NCBI RefSeq assembly: GCF_009696045.1
Contig: NZ_VUMT01000005.1
Location: 97,510 to 161,509 of the forward strand
Length of the DNA: 64,000 nt
Source: Velocimicrobium porci
GTDB lineage: Bacteria; Bacillota; Clostridia; Lachnospirales; Lachnospiraceae
Reading direction: 5' to 3'
Part shown: one piece after another, positions 8,561 through 17,204 of the stretch
How the letters are laid out: each line of letters begins with the position of its first letter
Position numbering within the stretch: position 1 is the first letter of the stretch
Notes under the pieces: generated by a model
The model's database searches: none
What the model was told of the DNA's origin: nothing
The model's input: only the letters and a program-made list of their open reading frames with translations
Program-made: the position numbers and the translations under genes

Positions 8561-9808
8561 ATGAATAGTGAAATCAGGGATATTAGCTTAGCAAGCTTAG
8601 GTGAACGAAAAATTGAATGGGTAAAAAGAAACTGTGATCTTCTTCGCACATTAGAAGAAGAATTTGCTAAGACAAAGCCATTTACAGGAAAGAAAATCGC
8701 ACTATCTGTACACTTAGAAGCGAAGACAGCGTATCTTTGCAAGGTATTGGCGGCAGGTGGTGCAGAAATGTATATAACGGGTTCGAATCCATTATCAACA
8801 CAGGATGACGTTGCAGCTGCGTTAGTGGAAGCGGGATTAGAAGTACATGCATGGTATAACGCAACACCAGAAGAATATAATAATCATATCCGTAAAGTAT
8901 TAGAGCCGGGACCTAATATTATTATTGATGATGGCGGGGACTTAGTACACATGATGCATACGGAATTTACGGATTTAATTCCAAATGTAATCGGTGGTTG
9001 TGAAGAAACAACAACGGGTATTATCCGATTGATGGCAATGGATAAAGCTGGGGAGTTAAAATTCCCTATGGTAATGGTAAATAATGCGGATTGTAAGCAT
9101 CTTTTTGATAATCGTTATGGAACGGGACAGTCTGTATGGGATGGAATTAACCGTACAACAAATCTTATCGTAGCAGGTAAAATTGTAGTAGTTGCCGGCT
9201 ATGGTTGGTGTGGAAAAGGTGTTGCAATGCGTGCAAAAGGCTTAGGTGCGAAAGTAATTGTAACAGAGATAAATCCAGTGAAAGCAATTGAAGCGGTCAT
9301 GGATGGTTTTGAAGTGATGCCAATGAAGGAAGCAGCAAAGGTTGGAGATTTCTTTGTAACAGTAACAGGATGTAACAAGGTTATTGATGAAGAAGATTTT
9401 AAAGAAATGAAAGATGGAGCAATTCTTTGTAACGCAGGTCATTTTGACTGTGAAATTGATATGGCCAGATTGAGAGAAATTGCTGTTGAAACAAGAGAGC
9501 AAAGAAAGAATATTATGGGCTATAAGCTTCCAACCGGACAATGGATTTTCGTATTAGCAGAAGGAAGGCTTGTGAACCTTGCAGCAGGAGATGGACATCC
9601 GGCAGAGATTATGGATATGAGCTTTGCAATTCAGGCATTAAGTGCAAAATATCTTGTTGAGCATGCAGATTCTTTGAATGAAAAATTAATTGTTGTGCCA
9701 AAAGAAGTTGATATGGATGTTGCAAGAAGAAAATTACATTTCTTGGGAAAAGAATTAGATGTACTTACAAAAGAACAAGAAGCATACTTGAATAATTCCA
9801 GTTTGTAA
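8561..9808 (+). CDS. ahcY: Adenosylhomocysteinase, short form (possibly S-inosylhomocysteine-specific)
   Basis: This 415-residue protein belongs to the adenosylhomocysteinase family, whose members split SAH to homocysteine and adenosine using bound NAD. Visible features are EETTTG, the active-site Lys179 in CKHLFDN, a Rossmann motif GYGWCGKG at about 213-220, and NAGHFDCEID. It has HLEAKTA where animal enzymes have HMTVETA, and it lacks the C-terminal DHYRY-type tail. These are features of the short archaeal-like group, some of which act on S-inosylhomocysteine. The upstream deaminase makes exactly that compound, so a deaminate-then-hydrolyse route is likely. A clear AGGAGG site precedes the ATG. 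Confidence 0.93.
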   Translation: MNSEIRDISLASLGERKIEWVKRNCDLLRTLEEEFAKTKPFTGKKIALSVHLEAKTAYLCKVLAAGGAEMYITGSNPLSTQDDVAAALVEAGLEVHAWYNATPEEYNNHIRKVLEPGPNIIIDDGGDLVHMMHTEFTDLIPNVIGGCEETTTGIIRLMAMDKAGELKFPMVMVNNADCKHLFDNRYGTGQSVWDGINRTTNLIVAGKIVVVAGYGWCGKGVAMRAKGLGAKVIVTEINPVKAIEAVMDGFEVMPMKEAAKVGDFFVTVTGCNKVIDEEDFKEMKDGAILCNAGHFDCEIDMARLREIAVETREQRKNIMGYKLPTGQWIFVLAEGRLVNLAAGDGHPAEIMDMSFAIQALSAKYLVEHADSLNEKLIVVPKEVDMDVARRKLHFLGKELDVLTKEQEAYLNNSSL

Positions 9809-9847
9809 AAAAACAGGGGATTTGGAAAAGACAGAATTATAGAGAAG

Positions 9848-9900
9848 GGACTGTTGCAAGATGGAAGTTTGAAAAACTCAGATTGTAACAGCCCTTTTCT
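9848..9900 (+). terminator. Terminator after ahcY
   Basis: An imperfect stem (CTGTTGCAA with TTGTAACAG, extended by GGG/CCC) is followed by TTTTCT. It separates ahcY from the convergent murG. Confidence 0.65.
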
Positions 9901-9909
9901 ATTAAATGA

Positions 9910-10974
9910 TTATTTAGCAGATGAATTAATAAGTTCTACGATAGTTTCAATTGAATTACTAAGAGGACTTTTTTTCATTGCTTCGATATAATTATCTTTA
10001 TTCTTATAGACAGAGTTAACAGCTTCCAGTAGTGCCTCTTTTGATAGATTTTCTTCAGGAAGCAGATAGCTGAATCCTTGCTTTTTAAAGGATTTTGCAT
10101 TCAAAATCTGATCACCGCGGCTTGCGGCAGCAGATAATGGAACAAGAATATTTGGTTTGCGAAGAGCAAGAATTTCGCAAATCGCATTTGCACCGGCTCT
10201 TGAAATAATAATATCTGATGCTGCGAATAAATCGCATAATTCCTGCTTTATGTATTCAAATTGAACATAGCCCTTTGTATTATTTAGGGAAGGGTCCAGT
10301 TTATCTTTTCCACATAGATGAATGACCTGGAACTGTTTTAAAAGTTCAGGTAGAATTCCACGAACTGCTTCGTTTACAACGGCAGAGCCAAGACTGCCTC
10401 CAATTATTAAAAGAACAGGTTTTTCACTTGAAAATCCGCAAAACTTCAAGCCTTGTTCTTTGCTGCCTAAAAATAACTCTTGTCGGATAGGAGAGCCTGT
10501 TAAAACAGCCTTTTCCTGGGGTAAGTTCTTTAACGTTTCTGGAAAGTTCGCACATATTTTTGTAGCACACGGAATACAAATTTTATTTGCAAGTCCCGGG
10601 GTCATATCTGACTCATGGATAATTGTAGGAATTCTTCTGCGTTTTGCGGCTAGAACGACAGGAACTGATACAAAACCGCCTTTTGAAAATACAACATTTG
10701 GTTTTAATTTTTTTAGAAGCGAGGATGCTTCTCTATAGCCTTTTATTACTTTAAATGGGTCGCTGAAATTTTTGGGGTCAAAATATCTTCTAAGTTTTCC
10801 AGAAGATATTCCATAGTAAGGAATATCAAGTTCTTCAATTAATTTTCGTTCAATTCCATCATAGGAACCGATATAATGTACTTCGTAACCTTCTTCTCGA
10901 AGTCGTGGAAGAAGGGCTATATTTGGTGTAACGTGTCCGGCAGTTCCACCGCCGGTTAAGACGATTCGCTTCAT
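9910..10974 (-). CDS. murG: MurG, lipid II-forming GlcNAc transferase
   Basis: The protein has 354 residues, the usual MurG length. It has the N-terminal glycine-rich loop GGGTAGHVTPN, the interdomain GGSLGS motif, and the C-terminal UDP-GlcNAc site SRAGANAICE. It adds GlcNAc to lipid I on the inner membrane face to form lipid II. It is not in a division/cell-wall cluster here. The start lies 4 bases after the stop of the upstream TSCPD gene, so the two are translationally close and probably one transcript. Confidence 0.95.
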   Translation of the reverse strand: MKRIVLTGGGTAGHVTPNIALLPRLREEGYEVHYIGSYDGIERKLIEELDIPYYGISSGKLRRYFDPKNFSDPFKVIKGYREASSLLKKLKPNVVFSKGGFVSVPVVLAAKRRRIPTIIHESDMTPGLANKICIPCATKICANFPETLKNLPQEKAVLTGSPIRQELFLGSKEQGLKFCGFSSEKPVLLIIGGSLGSAVVNEAVRGILPELLKQFQVIHLCGKDKLDPSLNNTKGYVQFEYIKQELCDLFAASDIIISRAGANAICEILALRKPNILVPLSAAASRGDQILNAKSFKKQGFSYLLPEENLSKEALLEAVNSVYKNKDNYIEAMKKSPLSNSIETIVELINSSAK

Positions 10975-10978
10975 GTTA

Positions 10979-11221
10979 CTAAGCCTCCAATGTTTCTTTT
11001 AATGCTTTTGCAAGCTGGTCAGGACATGAAGTGCCTTTAAATCCACATTGTACACCCTCTAGACGTTTAATTACATCTTCTACTTTCATGCCACAGACTA
11101 AATTTGCGATTCCTGCAGTATTGCCGGCACAGCCTCCAACAAATTCTACTGATTTCACTGTATCACCATCTAATTCAAAATGGATTTCTCTTGAACATAC
11201 TCCTTTTGTTTTATAAGTCAT
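10979..11221 (-). CDS. TSCPD-domain small protein
   Basis: This 80-residue protein carries the TSCPD motif itself (residues 67-71) plus Cys residues at GGCAGN and LVCGM, and belongs to the TIGR03905-like family. The TSCPD domain also occurs at the C-terminus of some class II ribonucleotide reductases. The conserved cysteines suggest metal binding or redox work, but no function is established. It starts with a good ribosome site about 8 bases upstream and is followed after 4 bases by murG. Base composition matches the neighbours. Confidence 0.85.
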   Translation of the reverse strand: MTYKTKGVCSREIHFELDGDTVKSVEFVGGCAGNTAGIANLVCGMKVEDVIKRLEGVQCGFKGTSCPDQLAKALKETLEA

Positions 11222-11304
11222 AGTAATTCAATCCTTTCTTTTTCTATTTTATGCGTATCCTCATTTTATACTATCCGGTATTTTTTTTCAATGCTATGAT
11301 ACCA

Positions 11305-11366
11305 GGGTCAAAAGGTCATGCTTTTCATGCTAGCATGAAAAAGCATGACTTTGACCCCAACATCAT
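11305..11366. repeat. Palindromic intergenic repeat, family 1 (copy A)
   Basis: A long near-perfect palindrome (11305-11357) is centred on GCTAGC. The arms carry GGGTCAAA and TCATGC motifs, with one small mismatch or indel per arm. It is followed by CCAACATCAT. The distal arm plus this tail (TTTGACCCCAACATCAT) recurs at about 33620-33636. No protein is credible here. The remaining sequence to 11590 is A+T-rich and I see nothing definite in it except a likely promoter region before 11594. Confidence 0.7.
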
Positions 11367-11593
11367 GCTATTGATTTTTCGAATTTTGAATAAAAGTTTT
11401 AAGGGTTCGACAAATAATTCGATGATATCGTTCCTTGATTTTTCGGATGATTTTTTTCATTTAATAAAAAAATGAATCTTGTTTTTATAAAAAATGTAGG
11501 TTTTTGTCTAACGATTTTTTTGCTAAAAACCTTTAAAAATAATAAATCTTGTGCTATATTGTATGACAAATCTTGGAAAGAGGGGAAAGGAAA

Positions 11594-12286
11594 ATGATAT
11601 ATGACATTTTTAAAGAATTGGTAAAAAATGATGTAATGGTTTATGCAATGACGGTGCTTGGCACGATTGGGGTTTTATCGTCGCTTTTAAGCAGCTTGTT
11701 ATACAGAAGATTAATAAAAGCTTCAGCAGATATGGGAAATTCAAAACATAAGTTAATGAAGTCGATGTGTCTTCGCTTTGAAACTTGTTACAAATTAAAA
11801 ATTGGTGTGCATAATGTGGATAGTTTTGTGGATAAATATGTTTATAGGCATAAATTTTGTGGGATATTGTTATACACATGGGAGAGAATATGTGGACAAG
11901 CTATTGCAGCCTGTCTTGCAATTACTATAATTTTCACGTTTTTAGGGTACTATTATGATTGTGGAAAAGATATGATTTTATTCACATTGGGGTTGGGGAT
12001 TAGTGTGTCAACTATGTTGATAGCTTTTCAAGTTATGTTAGATTTAAATAAAAAGAAAGATATTTTAGCGACTAATATAAGTGACTACCTGGAAAATTAT
12101 TTAAAGGCAAAACTGGAAAATGAATATTTTAGTCCGGAAGAATTAGAGCAATATCGAAATGCTTATTTTAATAAAACAGAAGATTCGGAAGATGAGTCTG
12201 ACGAGGCAATTAAGACAATAGAGGCAGAATCGGATGCAGAAAAGGAACGGATTTTAGAAGAAGTCCTGAGGGAGTATTTGGCATAA
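11594..12286 (+). CDS. Membrane protein of unknown function
   Basis: This 230-residue protein has a hydrophobic helix near residues 13-33, a pair of helices near 100-160, and a soluble acidic C-terminal tail (EDSEDESDEAIKTIEAESD). I do not recognise the family. The frame could open at an upstream TTG at 11573, but GGGGAAAGG just before the ATG at 11594 makes the latter the better start. The charged tail could be a coiled coil or interaction arm. It is followed after 85 bases by pgi. The intervening inverted repeat may separate their expression. Confidence 0.7.
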   Translation: MIYDIFKELVKNDVMVYAMTVLGTIGVLSSLLSSLLYRRLIKASADMGNSKHKLMKSMCLRFETCYKLKIGVHNVDSFVDKYVYRHKFCGILLYTWERICGQAIAACLAITIIFTFLGYYYDCGKDMILFTLGLGISVSTMLIAFQVMLDLNKKKDILATNISDYLENYLKAKLENEYFSPEELEQYRNAYFNKTEDSEDESDEAIKTIEAESDAEKERILEEVLREYLA

Positions 12287-12305
12287 ATAAATATTGCGAA
12301 AAAAA

Positions 12306-12363
12306 GCTCCTTTTGATAAAATAAGAATGATTAAAAGTAAGAGAAATAAATATGAAAAGGAGC
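12306..12363 (+). promoter_or_regulatory. pgi: Inverted repeat covering the pgi ribosome binding site
   Basis: GCTCCTTTT (12306-12314) is a perfect 9-bp complement of AAAAGGAGC (12355-12363). The second arm contains the AAAGGAG ribosome site of pgi. The 40-base loop is A+T-rich. If formed, the helix would hide the ribosome site. It could also be a weak terminator remnant, but no T-run follows. Confidence 0.5.
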
Positions 12364-12371
12364 AATGGGTT

Positions 12372-13721
12372 ATGGATAAAAATGTAGTATTTGATTATTC
12401 GCTTGCGAGCAGGTTTATTGCAGATGATGAGCTGAGCATGATACAAACAAGTGCAGAATCTGCTAAAAAAACTTTAGTAGAGAAAACCGGGGCAGGTCAT
12501 GATTTCCTGGGATGGATTGATTTACCCGTTAATTATGACAAAGAAGAATTTGAACGAATTCAAAAGGCAGCAGATAAGATAAAAAATGACTCTGAAGTTT
12601 TGGTTGTAATCGGAATTGGCGGCTCTTATCTTGGAGCGAGAGCAGCAGTGAGTTTTTTAAGACATAGTTTTTACAACCGTGTATCGAAAGAGATTCGTAA
12701 AACGCCGGAGATTTATTATGCAGGAAATAGTATCAGCAGTACATATTTAAGCCATTTAATTGAGGTAATTGGAGAACGTGATTTTTCTGTTAATGTAATT
12801 AGTAAGTCAGGTACTACAACGGAGCCGGCGATTGCATTCCGTGTATTTAAGAACTTGTTAGAGAAAAAATATGGAAAAGAGGAAGCGGCAAAAAGAATTT
12901 ATGCAACAACAGATAAAGCGAAGGGAGCATTAAAAAATCTTGCAACCGAAGAAGGATATGAAACATTTGTTGTTCCGGATGATGTAGGCGGACGTTTTTC
13001 TGTATTGACAGCGGTCGGTTTACTTCCTATTGCTGTAAGTGGGGCTGATATTAAGGCATTAATGGATGGTGCTGCCACGATGAGGGACATGTGTCTGAAT
13101 CGTTCTTTTGAAGAAAATGATGCTTTGAAATATGCAGCAATTCGTAATATTTTAAATCGGAAGGGAAAAGAAGTAGAGATTTTTGCCAATTATGAGCCTT
13201 CTTTCCACTATATTGGAGAGTGGTGGAAACAATTGTATGGCGAGAGTGAAGGAAAGGATAAAAAAGGTATTTTCCCGGCTGCAGTTGACTTGACAACAGA
13301 TCTTCATTCGATGGGGCAATTTATTCAGGATGGTTCTAGAATTATGTTTGAAACCGTTCTGGAATTGGAAAAGCCGGTTTGTGACATTGTGATTGAAGAA
13401 GAGGCAGTAGACTTAGATGGTCTTAATTATCTTGCTGGAAAAGATATGGATTTTATTAATAAAAGTGCAATGAAAGGTACATTACTTGCGCATACGGATG
13501 GTGACGTTCCAAACCTTCTTATAAAAATTCCAGATCAATCCGAATATAGCTTAGGTCAGTTATTCTATTTCTTTGAGTTCGCCTGTGGCGTAAGTGGCTA
13601 TATGCTTGGAGTTAATCCATTTAATCAGCCGGGGGTTGAAAGTTATAAACGAAATATGTTTGCACTGCTTGGAAAACCAGGATTTGAAGCTGAGCGTGAA
13701 GAATTATTAAAGAGATTATAA
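12372..13721 (+). CDS. pgi: Glucose-6-phosphate isomerase
   Basis: This 449-residue enzyme interconverts glucose 6-phosphate and fructose 6-phosphate in glycolysis. Visible family motifs are [25 protein letters not shown] (sugar phosphate site) and the C-terminal [12 protein letters not shown] signature with its catalytic lysine. The frame is open to 12294, but AAAGGAG 9 bases before the ATG at 12372 sets the start, and the length then matches the Firmicutes type. A strong terminator follows. Confidence 0.96.
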   Translation: MDKNVVFDYSLASRFIADDELSMIQTSAESAKKTLVEKTGAGHDFLGWIDLPVNYDKEEFERIQKAADKIKNDSEVLVVIGIGGSYLGARAAVSFLRHSFYNRVSKEIRKTPEIYYAGNSISSTYLSHLIEVIGERDFSVNVISKSGTTTEPAIAFRVFKNLLEKKYGKEEAAKRIYATTDKAKGALKNLATEEGYETFVVPDDVGGRFSVLTAVGLLPIAVSGADIKALMDGAATMRDMCLNRSFEENDALKYAAIRNILNRKGKEVEIFANYEPSFHYIGEWWKQLYGESEGKDKKGIFPAAVDLTTDLHSMGQFIQDGSRIMFETVLELEKPVCDIVIEEEAVDLDGLNYLAGKDMDFINKSAMKGTLLAHTDGDVPNLLIKIPDQSEYSLGQLFYFFEFACGVSGYMLGVNPFNQPGVESYKRNMFALLGKPGFEAEREELLKRL

Positions 13722-13738
13722 AATAAAAGTGATTGGAA

Positions 13739-13776
13739 CTACCATGCAGGGTGTTTTAACTGCATGGTAGTTTTGC
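13739..13776 (+). terminator. Terminator after pgi
   Basis: An 11-bp perfect stem (CTACCATGCAG / CTGCATGGTAG) with a 10-base loop is followed by TTTT. Confidence 0.85.
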
Positions 13777-13930
13777 ATATAAAATGGTTTTATTAGTAAG
13801 ATCCTTATAAGATAAGGAAAATTAAGGTAGTCTTTAATGTTTTTTAAGAAAATTAAGGATTAATTGCGCTATAATAACAAACTGTAATTAAAAATTATAA
13901 AAGAAATTAAAAAATAGAAGGAGCGAGTAG

Positions 13931-15319
13931 ATGTATTTAGAAAGAAAAAAAATTTTAATAAAAACAGCAGTAACAGCACTGACAATTATATCGTTAGCAG
14001 GGGGAATACTTCCACAAAGGGCAAAGGCTGAAAGTACGCAGTTATATGTTCAAAGCACAACGGATAAAAATTTTGACATTCAAAGAAATGTAGGATATCT
14101 TGTTCCCGGATTAACAGAAGAAAATGTAAATCAAAGATTAACAAGCCTTTTGGGGACTTTGGACAAGAAAGTATCTGCGGAGGAACGTAAAAAAGCATAT
14201 GATATGCTTGCTAAAATTGTGAGCCTTGAAAAAATGCGCCGAGAAGAAAAAGTATACAATCCAAGTAAGCTAGAAAACATATATATGACTCGTTTAAATG
14301 ACTATTTAAATCAATTGACAATAAAATATTTTCCAGATGCAAAAAAAATAGCAGAAGAATTAGAAGATGCTTATGTTCAAACTCCTTCTGTTCAAAACCC
14401 AATTATTGAAAATCTCAAATCTGTTTTATCAAAAAAGGATTACCAGAAAGTAAAAAAATTATATGAAAACTATATTAAAACGGATGGAGATATTGAACAG
14501 ACCGCGGATGATATTTATGAAATTCTTTCGAAATATAAAGAGCTAAAAGCGGAGGCTGTATTACTTAATATTTTTACAGCAGATAATGGAACTGTGGCAC
14601 AGTTTACAATTAATACTTCTAATATGACATTAAAGTATCAGGACCCAACCGGTACAGGGATTAAAAAACTGACCAAAAAGCAGATTACAAAATATAAACA
14701 GGCATGGAAGGAATTAAGAAAGATTATTCCGGATTCTATGTTAAAGAACTTTAAAGAGTTTGATATTTCAACAGATGGCAAGTATGGTGTTCTTGCATTT
14801 GTGCAGAATATAGACGAAAAAGGGAAAACATGGAAAATCAGCATTGATCCGGCTGATATGGATGATAAAGTTGAGTTTGCAAATACAGTAATTCATGAAT
14901 ATGGGCATTATCTGTCTTTGAATGATACACAAGTTACTTATGCAAATGAAAATATGGATGAAGATTCTATGATCGATGACTTTGATCTTTATAGAGAACC
15001 TTCCATGATAACGAAGAAAAATTCTTATCTAAATCAATTCTACAATAAGTATTGGAAGGATTTTGCAATTGACAGAGATATTAATACAAGTAGTCAATTA
15101 TTTTATTTTAGACATAGTAATCAATTTATTGATACATATGCATCTACAAGCTGTGCAGAAGATTTTGCAGAATGTTTTTCTTTCTATGTATTGCCATCAG
15201 GTGAGAAGCTGACAAAAGAACAGCAGGAAAAGTTGGACTTTTTTGATCAGTTTAAGAAAGTGAAAGAGATTAAAACACAGATTCTTTCTAATATGAAAAA
15301 AAATAATATTATAATGTAA
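13931..15319 (+). CDS. Secreted putative zinc metalloprotease (HEYGH)
   Basis: This 462-residue protein has a signal peptide (basic start, hydrophobic helix about 11-25, likely cleavage after AKA near 33). The mid-region is helical and rich in Lys and Glu. A zinc-binding HEYGH motif is at 322-326. A SCAEDFAECF segment follows about 85 residues later, and its Glu410 or Glu414 may be the third zinc ligand, as in gluzincins such as lethal-factor-like proteins. Function is inferred as extracellular proteolysis. There is no sortase signal or repeat domain, so it is probably released. The start has a GAAGGAG site about 9 bases upstream. Confidence 0.75.
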   Translation: MYLERKKILIKTAVTALTIISLAGGILPQRAKAESTQLYVQSTTDKNFDIQRNVGYLVPGLTEENVNQRLTSLLGTLDKKVSAEERKKAYDMLAKIVSLEKMRREEKVYNPSKLENIYMTRLNDYLNQLTIKYFPDAKKIAEELEDAYVQTPSVQNPIIENLKSVLSKKDYQKVKKLYENYIKTDGDIEQTADDIYEILSKYKELKAEAVLLNIFTADNGTVAQFTINTSNMTLKYQDPTGTGIKKLTKKQITKYKQAWKELRKIIPDSMLKNFKEFDISTDGKYGVLAFVQNIDEKGKTWKISIDPADMDDKVEFANTVIHEYGHYLSLNDTQVTYANENMDEDSMIDDFDLYREPSMITKKNSYLNQFYNKYWKDFAIDRDINTSSQLFYFRHSNQFIDTYASTSCAEDFAECFSFYVLPSGEKLTKEQQEKLDFFDQFKKVKEIKTQILSNMKKNNIIM

Positions 15320-15349
15320 GTGTCAAAAGTCTAAAATGCGATTGTGCTT

Positions 15350-15390
15350 GCACAAAGTGCGTAGTCATCCGTAGGTATCAGCTAGCATTA
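15350..15390. repeat. Dispersed intergenic repeat, family 1 (copy B)
   Basis: The 31 bases at 15350-15380 match 33574-33604 with only two differences (GCACAAAGT, then CGTAGTCATCCGTAG, then TATCA). A GTCAAAAGT segment precedes it, and GCTAGCAT follows, as in the core of copy A. No coding potential. Confidence 0.75.
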
Positions 15391-15400
15391 TAAGTATAAA

Positions 15401-15450
15401 CATACAAAAGGACTATCGTAAACTTAGAGTTTATGATAGTCCTTTGTATG
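15401..15450 (-). terminator. Terminator after the ferredoxin gene
   Basis: A stem of about 23 bp with one bulge and one G-T pair (arms 15401-15424 and 15428-15450) lies directly after the ferredoxin stop on the minus strand. It also bounds the metalloprotease gene and probably works in both directions. Confidence 0.75.
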
Positions 15451-15453
15451 TAA

Positions 15454-15657
<204 letters not shown>

Positions 15658-15790
15658 TTAATATAAAAAGCGTCATAATACAAGTGAAAATATATAACAA
15701 AATAAGTAGAAAATTATGATTAAAACTATAATACCAATTAATATTTTGATAAAAGAATAACAAAAGCTGACTTGTAAAACCAAATTCCGT

Positions 15791-17046
15791 ATGAAAGAGT
15801 AAATTCCACAGGCTAGGTACAGTTTTTGTGAAATTTCTGTTTTGACAGCGATTTGCAAAAATATGGTGACTACACTTGTCGCATTATTTTAAAAGCGAAG
15901 GTGTAAGGTTTACAGTGTCAGGCTCAATATATTTGAGCTGCAAGGTCCGGAGCATATTTTTCTAAAGCAAGCATATATGGTGTCATTCCTCCGAGTTTCT
16001 CTCTAGGATATGAATTGATATGGTCACACATTTTCGAACGTCCCATTGGGTAAGATGCTCAAAAACAGTTCCTTTCGGAAGTATCATTCGAAGAAGAGTA
16101 TGCACTTGTTAGAACCTTTGGTAGAAATAACCGTATCCATTTCTATAAACTTAGCATGTTTAAGTGTTTGGAAACCGGCATAAGTTCTGCCTATAAATGC
16201 CTTGCGGTCCACAATCCCTTTTTTGGTAGTTTTGCGGGGGTTAAACTTGACTTTTCGTTTTAAGTCAATATCCCGAACAAGAAGGACTTGCTGATTGATA
16301 TAGTTGTAGAGCCCTTTGACGATCACATTCAATTCTGGATGATTGTTTGCAATAACGTAAGGTGATTGACCTTGTTTTATTAATGGGACAATTATGGGAT
16401 TCATTGCTAGTGCTTCTTGTCTAGTTAGATTAACTCCCTGGCGTGAAGAAGACCGAAGTTCTTCCTATTTTCGTTGTGCAAACTTAGCGTTATAGGTGTA
16501 TTTATGAGGAACCGTACAATGACTTTTTTGTTTATCGCAACCATTACAAACATAAGGTGCCCTGTTCAGACGACTGCATTCTTCTTTTACAAAATCCTTG
16601 CAGACTTGATTACATTTCATACATGACGCGCATTTGGTGTCACAAATAAAAAGCTTATTGAATGCATTAGTTTTACGGCATTTGAAGCGTTTTGTACAAA
16701 AGTTGTGTGGATTGTTAAATATCCTTTTGGGATGAATGTCATCCATTCGATGTAAGCGTATTTCTTTTGAAATAGTGGTTGGATTTTTGCATAAGAACTT
16801 AGCAATCTCTCTAAATGAAAGACCTTGATCGAAAGAGTTCTCAATGTACTGTCTGTTATGTAAAGTAAGATGTTTTTGGTTCCTTGGAATACTGTTTGAC
16901 ATAATGATTCTCCTATCTACGCTGTCATAACGTTGATAGGAGTCTACCATATATTGTAAATGTGTGAAAGACTTAATTCCACTTAGGTATAAAAATGCAC
17001 GACTTAATTCTACTTGTCTTAGGAGAAGTGGAATTTACTTTTTCAT
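15791..17046 (-). mobile_element. IS30-family insertion sequence remnant
   Basis: The element is bounded by 19-bp terminal inverted repeats: ATGAAAGAGTAAATTCCAC at 15791-15809 and its complement with one mismatch at 17028-17046. It is 1256 bp long and contains one decayed transposase gene on the minus strand. The bases flanking the two ends do not show an obvious target duplication. A short sequence, CGACTTAATTC followed by CACTT or TACTT, occurs twice inside the right end and may be a transposase binding repeat. It cannot move by itself because the transposase is broken. Confidence 0.8.
15924..16902 (-). pseudogene. IS30-family transposase, disrupted
   Basis: The N-terminal part has an IS30 helix-turn-helix (LSFREIAKFLCKNPTTISKE) and a Cys-rich stretch. 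The reading frame is interrupted by an in-frame amber codon at 16465-16467, after FAQRK, and resumes in the same frame with EELRSSSRQGVNLTRQEALA. The first catalytic Asp is in EMDTVISTKG. Soon after, near 16084, the frame breaks and roughly 100 residues of the catalytic core appear to be missing. The C-terminal tail (INSYPREKLGGMTP, YAPDLAAQIY) is then recovered in another frame and ends at 15924. The remnant is inactive. Confidence 0.85.
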
Positions 17047-17100
17047 TTTAAGATAATAACAAAAAAGGAAAAAAGTATTTTAGTTCTTTGTTTTTTAGTT

Positions 17101-17128
17101 TATAATGTAGGTGGTGTATATTTATAAT
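17101..17128 (+). promoter_or_regulatory. Promoter-like region upstream of the interrupted leader gene
   Basis: A TATAAT box is at 17101-17106 and a second at 17123-17128, with a GGAGGG ribosome site at 17135-17140 and an ATG at 17148. The arrangement reads as an intact gene start now cut off by the next element. No clear -35 box is seen for either. Confidence 0.4.
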
Positions 17129-17147
17129 GAAATCGGAGGGTGTATGG

Positions 17148-17204
17148 ATGAGGAAAAATAATGTGGGTAAAATTATTTACGGTATAAGGGTTAAAAATAA
17201 ATGA
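17148..17204 (+). pseudogene. 18-codon gene start cut off by an IS200/IS605-derived element
   Basis: The frame reads MRKNNVGKIIYGIRVKNK and then stops exactly where the left end of the IS200/IS605-type element begins. It has a good ribosome site (GGAGGG) and promoter-like boxes. The basic start resembles the start of the downstream ABC protein (MRKAIKGLEVKRKK), so it could be the 5' end of a membrane protein gene whose remainder was lost, or a short leader peptide. No more can be said. Confidence 0.35.

Noticed and set aside
11251..11475. 74-codon frame between the TSCPD protein and the membrane protein
   Set aside because: It runs through the palindromic repeat and A+T-rich sequence and has no ribosome site before its first codons.
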